From: Artemisia argyi | Taxonomy: Eukaryota; Streptophyta; Magnoliopsida; Asterales; Asteraceae | Assembly (NCBI GenBank): GCA_030686995.1 | Contig: CM060687.1 | Coordinates: 166,626,770-166,690,769 of the forward strand | Direction of reading: 5' to 3' | DNA length: 64,000 bases | Shown: positions 10,181 to 20,793 of the stretch, piece by piece | Layout: every line of letters starts with the position of its first letter | Position numbering within the stretch: the stretch's first letter is position 1 | Program-made: the position numbers and the translations under genes | Notes under the pieces: generated by a model | What the model was told of the DNA's origin: nothing | Database searches by the model: none | The model's input: the letters and a program-made list of their open reading frames with translations, nothing else

Positions 10181-11945
10181 CCACCATGTTCGCTGGAAGA
10201 GCCATCTTTATTCGGTGGCCTATTGATAACAGGCCACGGAACAGATAGGGTTCTCCAAAAAATATCAACTCGTTCCAGTGGAATGGGGCATCCTGAATTC
10301 AATTAAAGTGACTTGTATAAATTACTGATATTAATGTGGAAAACAACTTGATAGTTATAAATTTAATATACTTACCATGAATAACATAGATTTGCATCTC
10401 GTGAAAGCATGGTAGTCCGTATATTGCCCGATTCTTATGGCTACATTCTTCTGGGGTGATCGACAGGTGGAGTTCTTTGTGCATGAGGTTCAAAGCATGT
10501 TTAGAAACTTTATACGTTAATTCGTGAAATAGTGGTACATCACACTTAATTAGTTTCTCGTTCATGCTTCTATTGAAAGTCTCTTTTATCGCATCTTCTT
10601 GTGTAATGAGAATCTTATCAACCGACCTCAACAACCTGTCTAATTTGGACTGTGTGCCGTCCAAATATAATTTCAACAACGCGTGATGAGCCTCAACTCT
10701 GCACGTTGTTGTCTGGCCGTAGGATTTATATTGGTCGGTAATATACGAGACAAACATGGGTGCGTAATCTTGCACCCAGTTATGCAGATACAAAGCGACA
10801 TCTGAAAAAAACAATGAATTAATAAAAGGTCATTCGGGTGCATATTTATTAAATAATTAAAAACAATCAATTAATAATTAAGTACCCTGATGGTTGACCA
10901 ATAGCTCTTGTAGGCGTTGATAACGTCGCTCGAACGATTCGAAGGTCGGAGCTTTAACCATCCAATCCCATCGGTTTTTAACGGACTCATAGTCAATACC
11001 CCCATCTGTGAATTTATTTTTGCAAAACTTAAGTATGTTTTGCTGTATATGCCATCGACAGAGTAATTGGTGAGCGTCAGAAAATTCTGCTCTTATTGCC
11101 CCAACTAACGCTAAATCTCTGTCAGTGACGATAACACGTGGGTAATATCTTTCGCCAATCACTTGCTTCACACGTTGCAATACCCATCTAAAATTATGCC
11201 CTTGTTCACTGGATAAAAAGCTATACGCCATTGAAAATGTTTTGTTTGTTGAAGTTAGTCCAACAATTTCCAACAACAGCAATTTAAACACCGTGGTATT
11301 GTACTTGGAGTCCATCAGCATGACTTCAGGGAATATACACCATATAACATACGATGTGGGGTGCACAAAAAATAGCTCCTCAAGCTCGTTGGTATGCTCA
11401 TTTACCCTCGGGTACCATGTATACCCTGATTCTTGCAAATGCGAGTAAAGGACTTGAATTGGAGTTCTATCACCTACTCTGACTCTCCGGAACTTATCTT
11501 GTGCGTTATATATAGTTCTAACGCTAGACACGTTATCCGGATTACGACCCTTTATTGTCGAAAGTATATTAAGTGGTCGTACGTTATAATCTGTCAATTC
11601 TCTGACCAAACCCAACTCATCATCCTTTAATCGCATTGCATATGGCACACCATGCAACGACTCTAGCATATCATGATTATGCGTATCATCCTTCACCCTC
11701 AATACCCAATAATTTTTTGTTCGATGATATTTCGCATTTAATCTGAATGGACAACCAGTTTTACATGTTTTGGTTTTCCGTCTGCCACTACCTTGAGGTA
11801 CATACGTCTCACCCTTTGTACACCTGTAATTGATTTCGTTCATATGACCATCTTCTGATTTGGTTCTATCTTTAACAATTACAAAACCGAGCTCATGAGC
11901 TATATTTTGCGCCCACTCAGTTACTTCCTCGTGAGAACCGAAAAC
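9190..11945 (-). CDS. FAR1/MULE transposase with C-terminal OTU-like domain, frame damaged
   Basis: Exons 11945-10886, 10801-10376 and 10292-9190 join in phase 1. Order of domains: FAR1-type zinc-binding domain (CKTGC ... THNHD), MULE transposase domain with Asp in LMDSKYN and VTDRDLA and the LCRWH motif, a SWIM-like C...C.H (ECSHKN ... GLPCFH), an acidic low-complexity linker, then an OTU-like domain with the DGNCGF nucleophile motif. Domesticated FAR1/FHY3 proteins share the first domains but lack an OTU tail, so this is a transposon protein. Two one-base frame breaks surround the OTU nucleophile (see findings). The first coding exon upstream of 11945 was not found. Confidence 0.8.
9711..10292 (-). 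CDS. MULE protein linker exon (Asp run, DLNEVP repeats)
   Basis: Acceptor GAATTCAG before 10292. It codes GCPIPLERVDIFWRTL, which continues the FAR1 family pattern, then an 11-Asp run from a (GAT)n tract at about 10147-10182, a basic patch, and tandem PDLNEV units from a short DNA repeat at 9885-9955. Confidence 0.75.
10376..10801 (-). CDS. MULE transposase exon: C-terminal core and SWIM-like motif
   Basis: Acceptor TTTTTTTCAG before 10801, donor CATG|GTAAGT after 10376; 426 nt, phase 1-1. It codes the TTTCRVEAHH segment typical of the end of FAR1-type transposases and a SWIM-like zinc motif (PEECSHKN, GLPCFHEM). Confidence 0.8.
10886..11945 (-). CDS. MULE transposase exon: FAR1 domain and DDE core
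   Basis: Acceptor GTATTTTCAG before 11945, donor CAGG|GTACTT after 10886. About 353 codons are open. Residues 1-100 hold the FAR1 DNA-binding domain and residues 200-310 the MULE catalytic region ending in the C..H motif LCRWHI. The exon opens mid-protein with VFGSHEEV. Confidence 0.85.
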
Positions 11946-12345
11946 CTGAAAATACATAACATTTTTTACTAATACTTTTGTTTTAGTTTTTATTTTACAT
12001 TTTTATAACAAAATTCTTTTACATTTTTATAACTTTTATTTTTTACATTTTTATAACTTTTATTTAACTTTTTTTTTATAACTTTTATTTAACGTTTACA
12101 TTTTTATAACTTTTATTTAACTTGTTTTTTTACACTTTCACATTTTTATAACAAAACTATTACTTTTTTACATTTTTATAACTTTTATTACTTTTTATAA
12201 CACTTTTACATTTTTATAACAAAACTATTACTTTTTTTTTTACAAAACTATTACTTTTTTTTACAAAACTAATACAAATATATTACTTTTATTTACAAAA
12301 ATAATACAAATATATTACTTTTTATTACAAAACTAATACAAATAC

Positions 12346-12395
<50 letters not shown>

Positions 12396-12469
12396 GTGTG
12401 TTGTGGACAGCTGTCTCACACCTCCCACGCGTATACCACCCCACCCTCTCACACACACTCCTCACACTC

Positions 12470-12510
<41 letters not shown>

Positions 12511-12655
12511 GTGCTCTCGTTTCTCTCTCTATTTTTAGATCTAAAAACTATTTTTAGATCTAAAATCAAAATTTATGTGATGTTTCTGTGATTTGAGAGA
12601 GAGTTTGTGAGTGTGTGGTGATGTTGTTGGGTAGATGGTTCTGTGTGGTGATGTT
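11946..12655. other. AT-rich leader region of MULE gene
   Basis: From 11960 to 12350 the words ACATTTTTATAACTTTTATT and ACAAAACTATTAC repeat irregularly. A poly-A tract (about 12351-12394) and a (CT)n tract (about 12476-12508) follow. I see no coding sequence. On the minus strand this is upstream of the first visible transposase exon, so promoter and leader could be here. Confidence 0.5.
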
Positions 12656-13395
12656 AGATCCGTGTGTTAATTGAAAGATTGGTACGTTAATTGATAAAAA
12701 TCTTGATTTTTTCAAAGAAACCCTAATTTTATAAATTAGGGTTTCGTAAAATTAGTTTGGGGGTTTTCAATCTATGAATATATACGTGATGTTTCTGTGA
12801 TGGTTTTGTTAGATCCGTGTGTTAATTGAAAGATTGGTACGTTAATTGATAAAAATCTTGATTTTTTCAAAGAAACCCTAATTTTATAAATTAGGGTTTC
12901 TTAAAATTAGTTTGGGGTTTTTCAATCTATGAATATGTACGTGATGTTTCTGTGATTGTTTTGTTAGATTCGTGTGTTAATTGAAAGATTGGTACGTTAA
13001 TTGATAAAAATCTTGATTTTTTCAAAGAAACCATAATTTTATAAATTAGGGTTTCTTAAAATTAGTTTGGGGGTTTTCAATCTATGAATATATACGTGAT
13101 GTTTCTGTGATGGTTTTGTTAGATCCGTGTGTTAATTGAAAGATTGGTACGTTAATTGATAAAAATCTTGATTTTTTCAAAGAAATCCTAATTTTATAAA
13201 TTAGGGTTTCTTAAAATTAGTTTAGGGGTTTTCAATCTATGAATATGTACGTGATGTTTCTGTGATTGTTTTGTTAGATCCGTGTGTTAATAGAAAGATT
13301 GGTACGTTAAATGATAAAAATCTTGATTTTTTCAAAGAAACCCTAATTTTATAAATTAGGGTTTCGTAAAATTAGTTTGGGGGTTCTGTGGTGGT
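12656..13395. repeat. 155-bp tandem array, five copies, with palindromic telo-box
   Basis: AGATCCGTGTGTTAATT begins units at 12656, 12811, 12966, 13121 and 13276, exactly 155 bp apart. Each unit carries AAACCCTAATTTT followed by AAATTAGGGTTT, an inverted pair of telo-box words (one arm is altered in some copies). The last unit is cut short. Confidence 0.9.
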
Positions 13396-13493
13396 GGTTC
13401 TGTGTTCTTATGTGGTGGTGGTTCTGTGTTGGTGGTTCTGTGTTCTTATGTGGTGGTGGTTCTGTGTTCTTATGTCTAGTAGTCAAATATGCA

Positions 13494-14434
13494 AGCCCCC
13501 GTCCTTATAAACCATGCCAATATGGAGGTTATGCCTTTTAGGTGTACTTTTTTTTTGACTTTGTTAAAAAAACTGCTTATTATGATATTGCTTATATGCC
13601 TATACGAACGGGGTCTATGGTGGTGGTTAACATGTGGATGTGGGTAGGTTAACACCTTGATCTGCCACCTTTGAGTGGTATGAATACCTGCTCTGGCCTA
13701 CCCCCAGTCCACAGGCTCTAGTTTTAAGCATATTTAAGGCAATGATGATTTTAAAAAAAAATTGATATTGGCGTGGCATTTCCAAATGGATGGCAATAGA
13801 AACTTGATTTTGCAACATTTGAAGTTGCAACCATATAATATGAGCCTAATGTAAAAGCGTAAAACTTATTGTTACCTCATTTGTGGAAAATCGTGACCTA
13901 GACATTTTGTGTTACTTGTTGTGATGCTCTGGCCCAACCCTTGTTGTGATGCTCTTGCCTTTTGTTGTGATACTTTGCCCCAATCCTTGTTGTTACTTGT
14001 TGAGCGTTTGTTGTGATACTCTGCCCCAATCCTTGTTGTTACTTGTTGAGCTTTTGTTGTGATGCTCTGCCTTTTGTTGTGATAATTTGAGCTTTTGTTG
14101 TGATACTCTGGCCCAACCCTTGTTGCCACTTGTGTGAAACTGAGTGAGGTTGAGAGTAGTGAAACTGATTGTGGTTTGTAGCTAATTGTTACTTGTTGCC
14201 TTTTGTGCTTTGTGATTGAGAGTTGCTTTGTTTATAGTGGAGCAAAGCTGATTGTTACTGTTGAGCTTGTGAGTTTTTCACATGCTTCTGATACTCCTTT
14301 TCTTGGTGATTTGAGGGTTGCTTGAGGAAAGCTGCAAAAGCAAGAATCTTGTTGTTTACAGGCTTGTGAGTTTTTTTACAGGCTTGTGGATGCTGTTGAG
14401 GTTATGTAACATGTGCTTTATAAGGACGGGGGCT
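13494..14434. mobile_element. Candidate small TIR element (17-bp perfect inverted ends)
   Basis: AGCCCCCGTCCTTATAA at 13494-13510 is the exact reverse complement of 14418-14434. The interior is non-coding. The same end motif with small changes occurs several times in this arm. Confidence 0.5.
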
Positions 14435-15227
14435 ATATTTTTATCTTAACGGGGGCTATCTGCACTTGGACATGATAAATTTTGTGTGAATCTGCACTTT
14501 GTAACAAAGGCGATGACGAATGGTTTTTAAAACCGAATGGCATGGCAAAGTGATATTTTTATCACTTTGCAGCCTTCATTATCCGAGCCTTAAGTCCATA
14601 ACGAAATAGCCCCCGTTCTTGTATAACAACCCTTGTGGGCAGTTGTGTTTATAGTGTAACATGTGATGCTGGTACAGGGCTGCAAAAGCAAGAATCTTGC
14701 TATTTATACATGTGATGCTGGTACAGGCTAGTACTTGTGATTCTGATACAGGCTACTTATGCTGTTTACAGGTTTGTGTGATATTTTAAAAAACTATCAC
14801 TTTGTAACTAAGGCGATGACGAATGGTTTTTAAAACCGAATGGCATGGCAAAGTGATATTTTTATCACTTTGCAACCTTCATTATCCGAGCCTTACTAAA
14901 AATCTGAGCCGATAAGGCGATGACGAATATTTCTTGTGTTTAGTTTGTGTTGTTTGTGTGTACTGCACTTTGGTTGGACTTGTGTGACTGCCTAAACATG
15001 AATCTGCACTTTGTGGTGAAATCTGCTGCACTTTGGTCTTTGGTTGGACTTGGAGTTGGACTTATTTTTTGTGTGAATCTGCACATTTGGTCTTTGGTTG
15101 GAGTTGGAGTTGGACTTATTTTTTGTGTGAATCTGCACATTTGGACAAAAATTAAGACCTGTGAAAAAAAAGACTTCAAAAAATTATTAAAACACTTGTA
15201 AAAAAAGAAAAAGACTTAAAAGATTTG

Positions 15228-15280
<53 letters not shown>

Positions 15281-15363
15281 CAAAAAGCAAAAAGCCGCAG
15301 CAAAAGTACCTCCCTAATGTATAGGGAGGGTTTGCAGAAGCCCATAGACCCCGTTCTTATAGG
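13599..15363. mobile_element. Candidate TIR element overlapping the previous one
   Basis: CCTATACGAACGGGGTCTAT at 13599 pairs with the reverse complement of 15342-15363 over 22 bp with one mismatch. Because it overlaps 13494-14434, the ends may instead be a repeated terminal motif of the larger MULE. Confidence 0.4.
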
Positions 15364-15369
15364 CAACCC

Positions 15370-16235
15370 TTTACATAATATTTGATGACTGTTTTTTCTA
15401 ACTTGTGCCGTACATCAAAAGTACACACAGAGACCCGCACATCTATATGTATTTTTATGTGAATCAATGTGTACTTTTTCGTAGGCCATTATGTATTTTT
15501 TTTGTGCTTAACTTGTGCACTTAGAGCACATGTTAAAAAAACCCATATTTGATTTATAGTTTGAAAATATTTAAACTTATAAAAGTCGTAGTCAAACGAT
15601 CTCATAAGGTGGTGTTAAATAAAAGTCATAGTCAAACAGTCAAACAATATTGACTTTTATTTGGTGTTAAATAAAAGTCGTAATTAACAATATTTAACAT
15701 ACTCGTAATTAAATACCTGGGAAACCGGTTATGGATCTTGTTTTTTGTGATGTTTACGTAATATTTGATTTAGTTGGTTTTGGGATATTATCTTAGCTAC
15801 ATATCTATATCTATACTATCTATAATAGTAAAAAATTTCCTAGGAAATTTTTCATATGAAAAAAAAAAAAAAAAAAAAAATGAAAATCCGTTTAGTTAAA
15901 CTTTTTTCCAACAATTTTCAAAACATGTGAAATTCTCATTATCTAAATTTTAACTAAATGTTTGAAAAGCTTATTCTACTCTTCTCAATTTTTTCATTCT
16001 CTAGGAATTTAGAAACGAAAAAATAGGAAAAATTTTCACCAACTAAACGGCCCCTCAATTTGGTCAAACATGAAAAGTGAACCATTTGGAAATATTAGTT
16101 GACTTTCAAATTAATTTAGCGAACATTTATAATTTGTGCACTTTTTCCATTTAAAATTTAAATGTGTTTCATTTGTAAAATTTAAAATATTATAGGGGCC
16201 GTTTAGTTGGTGAAAAATTTCTCATTTTTCCAAAA
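15370..16235. repeat. Long direct repeat, right copy
   Basis: Second copy of 7265-8150, diverged by scattered substitutions and small indels. Here the GGGGCCGTTTAGTTGG end continues into a further MITE-like stretch (16200-16380) that repeats the same TTTCATATGAAAA and CCGTTTAGTTA words. Confidence 0.75.
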
Positions 16236-16387
16236 AAAATTTCATATGAAAAGGGAAAAATTGAAAAATCCGTTTAGTTACATTTTTTTCCAACAATTTT
16301 AAAAAAATGCGAAATTCTCATTCTCTAAATTTTAACTACAAATTTGAAAAGCCCATTATACTCTTCTCACATTTTTCATTCTCACTT

Positions 16388-16614
16388 TTTATACGTCCGT
16401 TTTAATACGTTTTCATTCGTTTTTAACTGTTTTCATCTCGTTTTTATACGTTTTCTAACGTTTTTGTCTGTTTTTTACGTTTTTGTCCTTTTTTCACGTT
16501 GTCATCCGTTTTCTAAGTTTTCGCCCGTTTTCTTAAGTTTTCACCCGTTTTCATATGTTTTTTTACGTTTTGTCTGTTTTTTACGACTTCGTTCGTTTTT
16601 TTGAGTTTTCGCCT
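16388..16614 (+). repeat. Degenerate CGTTTT array
   Basis: Over about 225 bp the word CGTTTT (or ACGTTTTTGTC, TCCGTTTTC) recurs every 10-20 bases with no fixed period. It ends where the copia LTR begins. Low complexity, no coding meaning. Confidence 0.6.
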
Positions 16615-17600
16615 TGTTAATACAAATATCGCCTAAAAACGTTATTTATATTTTACGATATTTGCTAAAGTTTTGTTAACGACAAAGTATAAACTTTAGG
16701 TTTTAGCAAAACATGAATATAGCTTAAGTCTTTCATAACTAGGCTTTATTTCATATAAACATTACATTTGCTACATTTACGTTTCATATAAAACATAACA
16801 TTTTCATATTTCTAAAAATAGAAAATGTTGTATGACATCATGGCATACATCATGTGTAATCTTGGAAAGATTTCCAAAATCTCTTAGTTGACTTTTGGAA
16901 AGATCCCATACACTTTTGGAAAGATTCTTACTCAACCTATCTTATAGTTAACTTAAAGGATTTTGATTAGACTTGGTTAGATATGAAAAGATTTCTTGCG
17001 TATTTGACTGTCAGGCCTGGCGGAACCCTTGTTTTGGTTCCGCCGGTTCCGCCAACTTGCTGTCTTGGTTGGCTATAAATAGCAAACCACACTCAAGAAA
17101 TTCATCATCACTTACCATTATAATTTACACATACATTCTCATTTCATTCATCTAACTCATTTTTATTTGTGTGAGATCTTTTGTAGCAAAGAAGATCACA
17201 AGTTCATACCGAAAGTTACAAGTCTCAACATAACGTTGCAAGTCTTGTTAGCTTAGCATTGTGTAAACTTGTATAGTTTACACTTCATTTGATTGTGTAA
17301 TTTCAGTAGTGATCGGTTAGTATTTTAGTCCTTAAAATACGTAATGTGACGGGAGTAGTTGTACCCTTGTAAAAGAACTCGACATCTAGCTTTGTGTCGG
17401 TAATCTTGTGGAAGTGACGTGTAAGGTTTTCTCCGCCGGTGAAAGGAGCTTGTTGACTAGTGAAAGAAACTCTCGAGTTGGGTACTCAGGGCGTGGAGTA
17501 GGGCAAGGAAAAAGAGTCCTTGTATCCGAACCACAATAAACATTCGTGTTGTGGTTTGATTGTTTCTTACTTTACTCTTGCATATTATCCAATATATATA
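16615..17600 (+). mobile_element. Copia LTR A (5' LTR, 3' end lost)
   Basis: Begins TGTTAATACAAATATCGCCT, similar to the start of the copia LTR at 20793 on the other strand. It shares with that LTR a stretch with TCTCCGCC, CTCTCGAGTT and GAGTAGGGCAAGGAA (about 17425-17510). A GGCGGAACC/GGTTCCGCC cluster (17019-17053) precedes TATAAATA at 17074. No primer-binding site follows, so the right end is missing. Confidence 0.65.
17019..17081 (+). promoter_or_regulatory. LTR A core promoter with GGCGGAACC inverted repeats
   Basis: GGCGGAACCC and GGTTCCGCCGGTTCCGCC lie 20-50 bp upstream of GGCTATAAATAGC. The arrangement matches the U3 region of an LTR. The TATA call is from sequence only. Confidence 0.5.
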
Positions 17601-18870
17601 ATAGCCAGTTTTTCCGTTTGCAAAAAAAAGCCTCCCCATTGGTTGGAACCCCATAGGAACACTGTTCATCCAACTGTTCATCCGTTATATCACATAACCC
17701 GTTCCGTTTTCTCAATTCATTTATTCTCAAACTTCCACACTCTTCTCAAACCCTCCTCCCACACACATGATTCTCAAAATTCCATCTTTTTCATATCATT
17801 GAATTGAACATGATGTTACGCTTTGATTAAACGCACAAAAATATTCATATCAAGATACAAAATCATCTTTCTCTTCCTCTTTCAAACCACCGAACGCAGG
17901 TACCAAATTATGTATACAAATCTGATTAGGGTTCTTATAATTTGGGGGTTTTGTTAATAAATCAAAAAATTGAAAAGGTATGTTCTTATTTCAATTAAAT
18001 CTTCTCTTTAATTTCCGAATCTGATTAGAAGCCGATTGATGGTTCATGTTTCTTGATTGTGTTTTGTGGGTTTTGTAGGTGTTTTGTTTCCGAAATTATT
18101 GTGTGTTTCAATAGTTAATGTTAGGGTAAATCTCATTTGCTTGAGCTTTTGGTGAAAGCACCACACTTATTATAAACCTTGACTAATTGATATATCATAT
18201 GCTAACCGCAACAAGCACAAACCTTTTAATGCTCTTAAGAATTCAAGTGCTCATACACTATTCCCAACCTAAAATCAGAAATATTTGACATTCACAAACT
18301 AAGGTATGAATGTTTTGATTGCTTATTTTTTATGTTCGTGTTATGTGTAGGCCTTTTTCAGGATTCAGCTGCGGTGAACTAACATGACTAGGCAACATGT
18401 TCGTATTCCAGGTATGTGACAAATTAATGTTGATTTGTTTCTTCATAAATTATCAGATTCTGATGATACTTTTTTGTTTTGTGAACTTTTTGGGGATTTT
18501 AGTTCTCTGACTATTTGTAAAAAAAATAGGTTAGTGGGAGCATGGGATTGTTGTACATCGTTTTAGAGTAGCTAGGCAGATTCAACTTGGCATACCAAAA
18601 TTGCCATCTTTCTCATCAACAATTTACACAGGTTCTAATATAGGTCAAGGCATTAAGCATTCGTTATATATCAAGGACATTCAAAAAATGTCTCATATAA
18701 TTAAGAGAATGATTTTTCAACTGAAATGCAAATTAACACTAGAATAGAAGCCCTTAGGTGGTTAAGGGGTGTTTGGAATAGCTTTGTTTCTGGGCTTATC
18801 AACTAATTTTGGCGATAAAACGCTAAAAACCCATGTTTGTTTTATGTTTCTTCATGGTTTTTTTGATGTT
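17601..18870. other. Unassigned interval with exon-like pieces
   Basis: No element recognised. A pyrimidine-rich stretch (17700-17880) resembles a plant 5' leader. A short segment 18363-18411 has splice-like borders, and 18532-18746 is open on the plus strand (WEHGIVVHRFRVARQIQLG at its start), but the frames do not join and I do not recognise the protein. It could be a captured gene fragment. Confidence 0.3.
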
Positions 18871-18999
18871 TTGTTAGTGTCTTATTTGTGTCATGGATCT
18901 TGGATAAAGATACTTATGCATTGGGTGTGTGATAAAAGAAATAGGTATGTGGTGTAGTTCAACTAATGTTTTGTCGGCAAGAACTTTAAATATGTTAGT

Positions 19000-19408
19000 G
19001 TCATATTGTTGTACAAGAAGATCTATTTTATTGTCTTTGACTTGACTATTACCTTGGTGAGTAATAAGTAGTGACTCCCAAATTTCTTTGGCGGTGTTAC
19101 ACATAAAAATTCTTTCATATTCTTTGCGTGGTAACGCATTATAAATTACCATTTTAGCTTCATTATTTTTTGCTAGTTTCTTTTTCAAATTATCATTTTG
19201 TTTTTCAAAAAGGTACAATTTCATCCATTTTAGTTTCCGGATTTTGTTGAGTAGGAGAAAAATCACCAAAGGTAATAACATGCCAAAGATCAAGATCTTT
19301 AGATTTCACATAAGTTTCGAATCTATTTTTCCAATATAAAAATCCATCACTTTCAAATAGTGGTGGTCTTTGCATAGATTGCCCTTATAAATATTTTTCA
19401 GATTCCAT
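19000..19408 (-). pseudogene. Copia gag fragment of element B
   Basis: ATG at 19408, then an early stop, then a gag (UBN2-type) reading PLFESDGFLYWKNRFETYVK and, after a frame break at a T-run near 19215, AKMVIYNALPRKEYERIF, AKEIWESLLITHQGNSQVK and DLLVQQYD. The similarity ends near 19000, where the element is truncated. Copia gag packages genomic RNA. Broken and not functional. Confidence 0.75.
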
Positions 19409-19459
19409 AGATCGTTGCAAGTTTTAAAATACAATATATTTTAAAGATCTCGCTTGACG

Positions 19460-19475
19460 TAGCTCTGATGCCAAT
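19460..19475 (-). other. Primer-binding site of copia element B
   Basis: Directly after the LTR end the minus strand reads ATTGGCATCAGAGCT. This fits the initiator tRNA-Met primer site used by many copia elements, with one change from TGGTATCAGAGC. Confidence 0.75.
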
Positions 19476-20793
19476 TGTGGAAAACTAGAACGGGGGGTTG
19501 AATAGTTTTACGTCTTTTTGGTTTATTATGAAAAACTCTGTTTATGTGTTTTCTTTACTTTTAAAAATTTAGATTCGATATTATGTGAATTCAAGTCTTG
19601 CACAATATAAACAACAATATATATGTAAACTATAGCAATAATAATGTAAGTAAAGAAGTAAATGAGAGATGGAAAGATCGAACCGCGAGACAAGAGATTT
19701 ATAGTGGTTCGGCTACAAGGACACATTCCTTGCCCTACTCAACTCCCCGAGCACCTAACTCGAGAGTTTTCTTCACTATGTCAATAAGCTCCCTTATGGC
19801 GGAGAAAACCTTACACACCAATATACACACCACAACTTTGTCACAACTTATACACATCTTCTACACAACTTCTTCACACCTAGTCACTACTTAATCACAA
19901 CACTACTTCTTCACACCTATCTATCTTCACAACTATCTACCTTACAACAATCTTCTTCACAACTATCTACTTCCCAACAATCTACTTAACAATCACTCTA
20001 TCTACACACCTAGCTAATCTATCTTCTACCAAATATTCACAACAAATTACACTAAGAAATAGATATAATGGATGATGCTCTAACAACTTGGATGTGGAGG
20101 TCACAACAAGTTGTAATACTTCTTGTCTTAGAGGATTGAAGTATTCTTCTCTTGCACTTGAAAGGTTGAGGTCTGGATCACTTTGAAACAAAGATTTATA
20201 TATGTATGATCAAAGGATTTGGAGAATAGAAATGGGGATCTAGAACAAAAAGTTTTAGAGTGCAAAAGGTGAGAAAAATTTGTGAAATGAACCAGTATTT
20301 AAAGGGACAAAAAACACTGTTCTTGAGCGTGGCTGGTCCCCTTAATTAGGGGGCGGTCCCCTTAATAATTAAGGGGGCCGCATAGTATAATTAAGGGGGC
20401 CGCCCCTCCAGAACGTTAGTTTTGTTTGTCCTCTTGTGAGGAAGGTTTTTCTGGATAATATTTGCCATTTTTGGTTGGAAATTTGAAATCATATATTTAT
20501 AATGATTTAAACATATTCTTTTAATTCCAAAAATGATTTTGTAAAAGATATAAAATGTTTGTGACATTTTATACAAGTTCTAGTGATTGAGAAAAATTTC
20601 CTTTAATCATAGAATGCAATAAACATTTTGTTTATTCATACCTTAAGTGACTTGAATGTAAAATGAAATATTTAATGCTAAATACTTGTTTACGTCATAA
20701 TTTTTAGTTCAATGAGTTTACGCTTTGTGATTATCATAACATAGAGATGTCAATGAATGTTAATAATGTTTTTAGGCATTATTTATATCAACA
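19476..20793 (-). mobile_element. Copia LTR B (complete, 1318 bp)
   Basis: On the minus strand it begins TGTTGATATAAATAATGCC at 20793 and ends TTTTCCACA at 19476, next to a primer-binding site. The outer edge at 20793 abuts copia A RNase H coding sequence, so B is inserted in A. A GGGGCGGCCCCC/TTAATTA cluster (20337-20410) lies upstream of TTTAAATA (20296-20303). Confidence 0.8.

Larger units (their letters stand above)
8161..15363 (-). mobile_element. Mutator-like (MULE) locus
   Basis: Interior of the long direct repeats. It holds a FAR1/MULE/OTU polyprotein gene, a GRF zinc-finger gene, AT-rich sequence and several repeat arrays. The left edge has AACGGGGGCTA (8164-8174) and the right edge its near reverse complement (TAGACCCCGTT, 15345-15355), a candidate terminal inverted repeat. 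I could not find a 9-bp target duplication. The exact borders are therefore uncertain; the transposase itself is not. Confidence 0.6.
13396..15369. repeat. Repeat-rich right arm of the MULE locus
   Basis: Contains GGTTCTGTGTTCTTATGTGG repeats (13385-13475), a TTGTTGTGATGCTCTG-type repeat (13915-14115), two copies of a hairpin repeat (about 14497-14594 and 14796-14896), a tandem duplication of about 58 bp (about 15045-15141) and a poly-A tract (15231-15276). Open stretches here are low complexity. No gene recognised. Confidence 0.6.

Noticed and set aside
12656..13395. CRISPR-like regular repeats
   Set aside because: Plant DNA, long identical units with no unique spacers; it is a tandem array.
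13872..14129. Repeat ORF with TTKAQQ/YHNK units
   Set aside because: Low-complexity tandem repeat in the MULE arm; no homology recognised and no start context.
15000..15180. Short ORFs on both strands with TQKISPTPTPTKDQ and similar
   Set aside because: Both arise from a tandem duplication of about 58 bp; no gene features.
16973..17155. Short plus-strand ORF in copia LTR A
   Set aside because: It lies across the LTR promoter region and is not conserved in LTR B.
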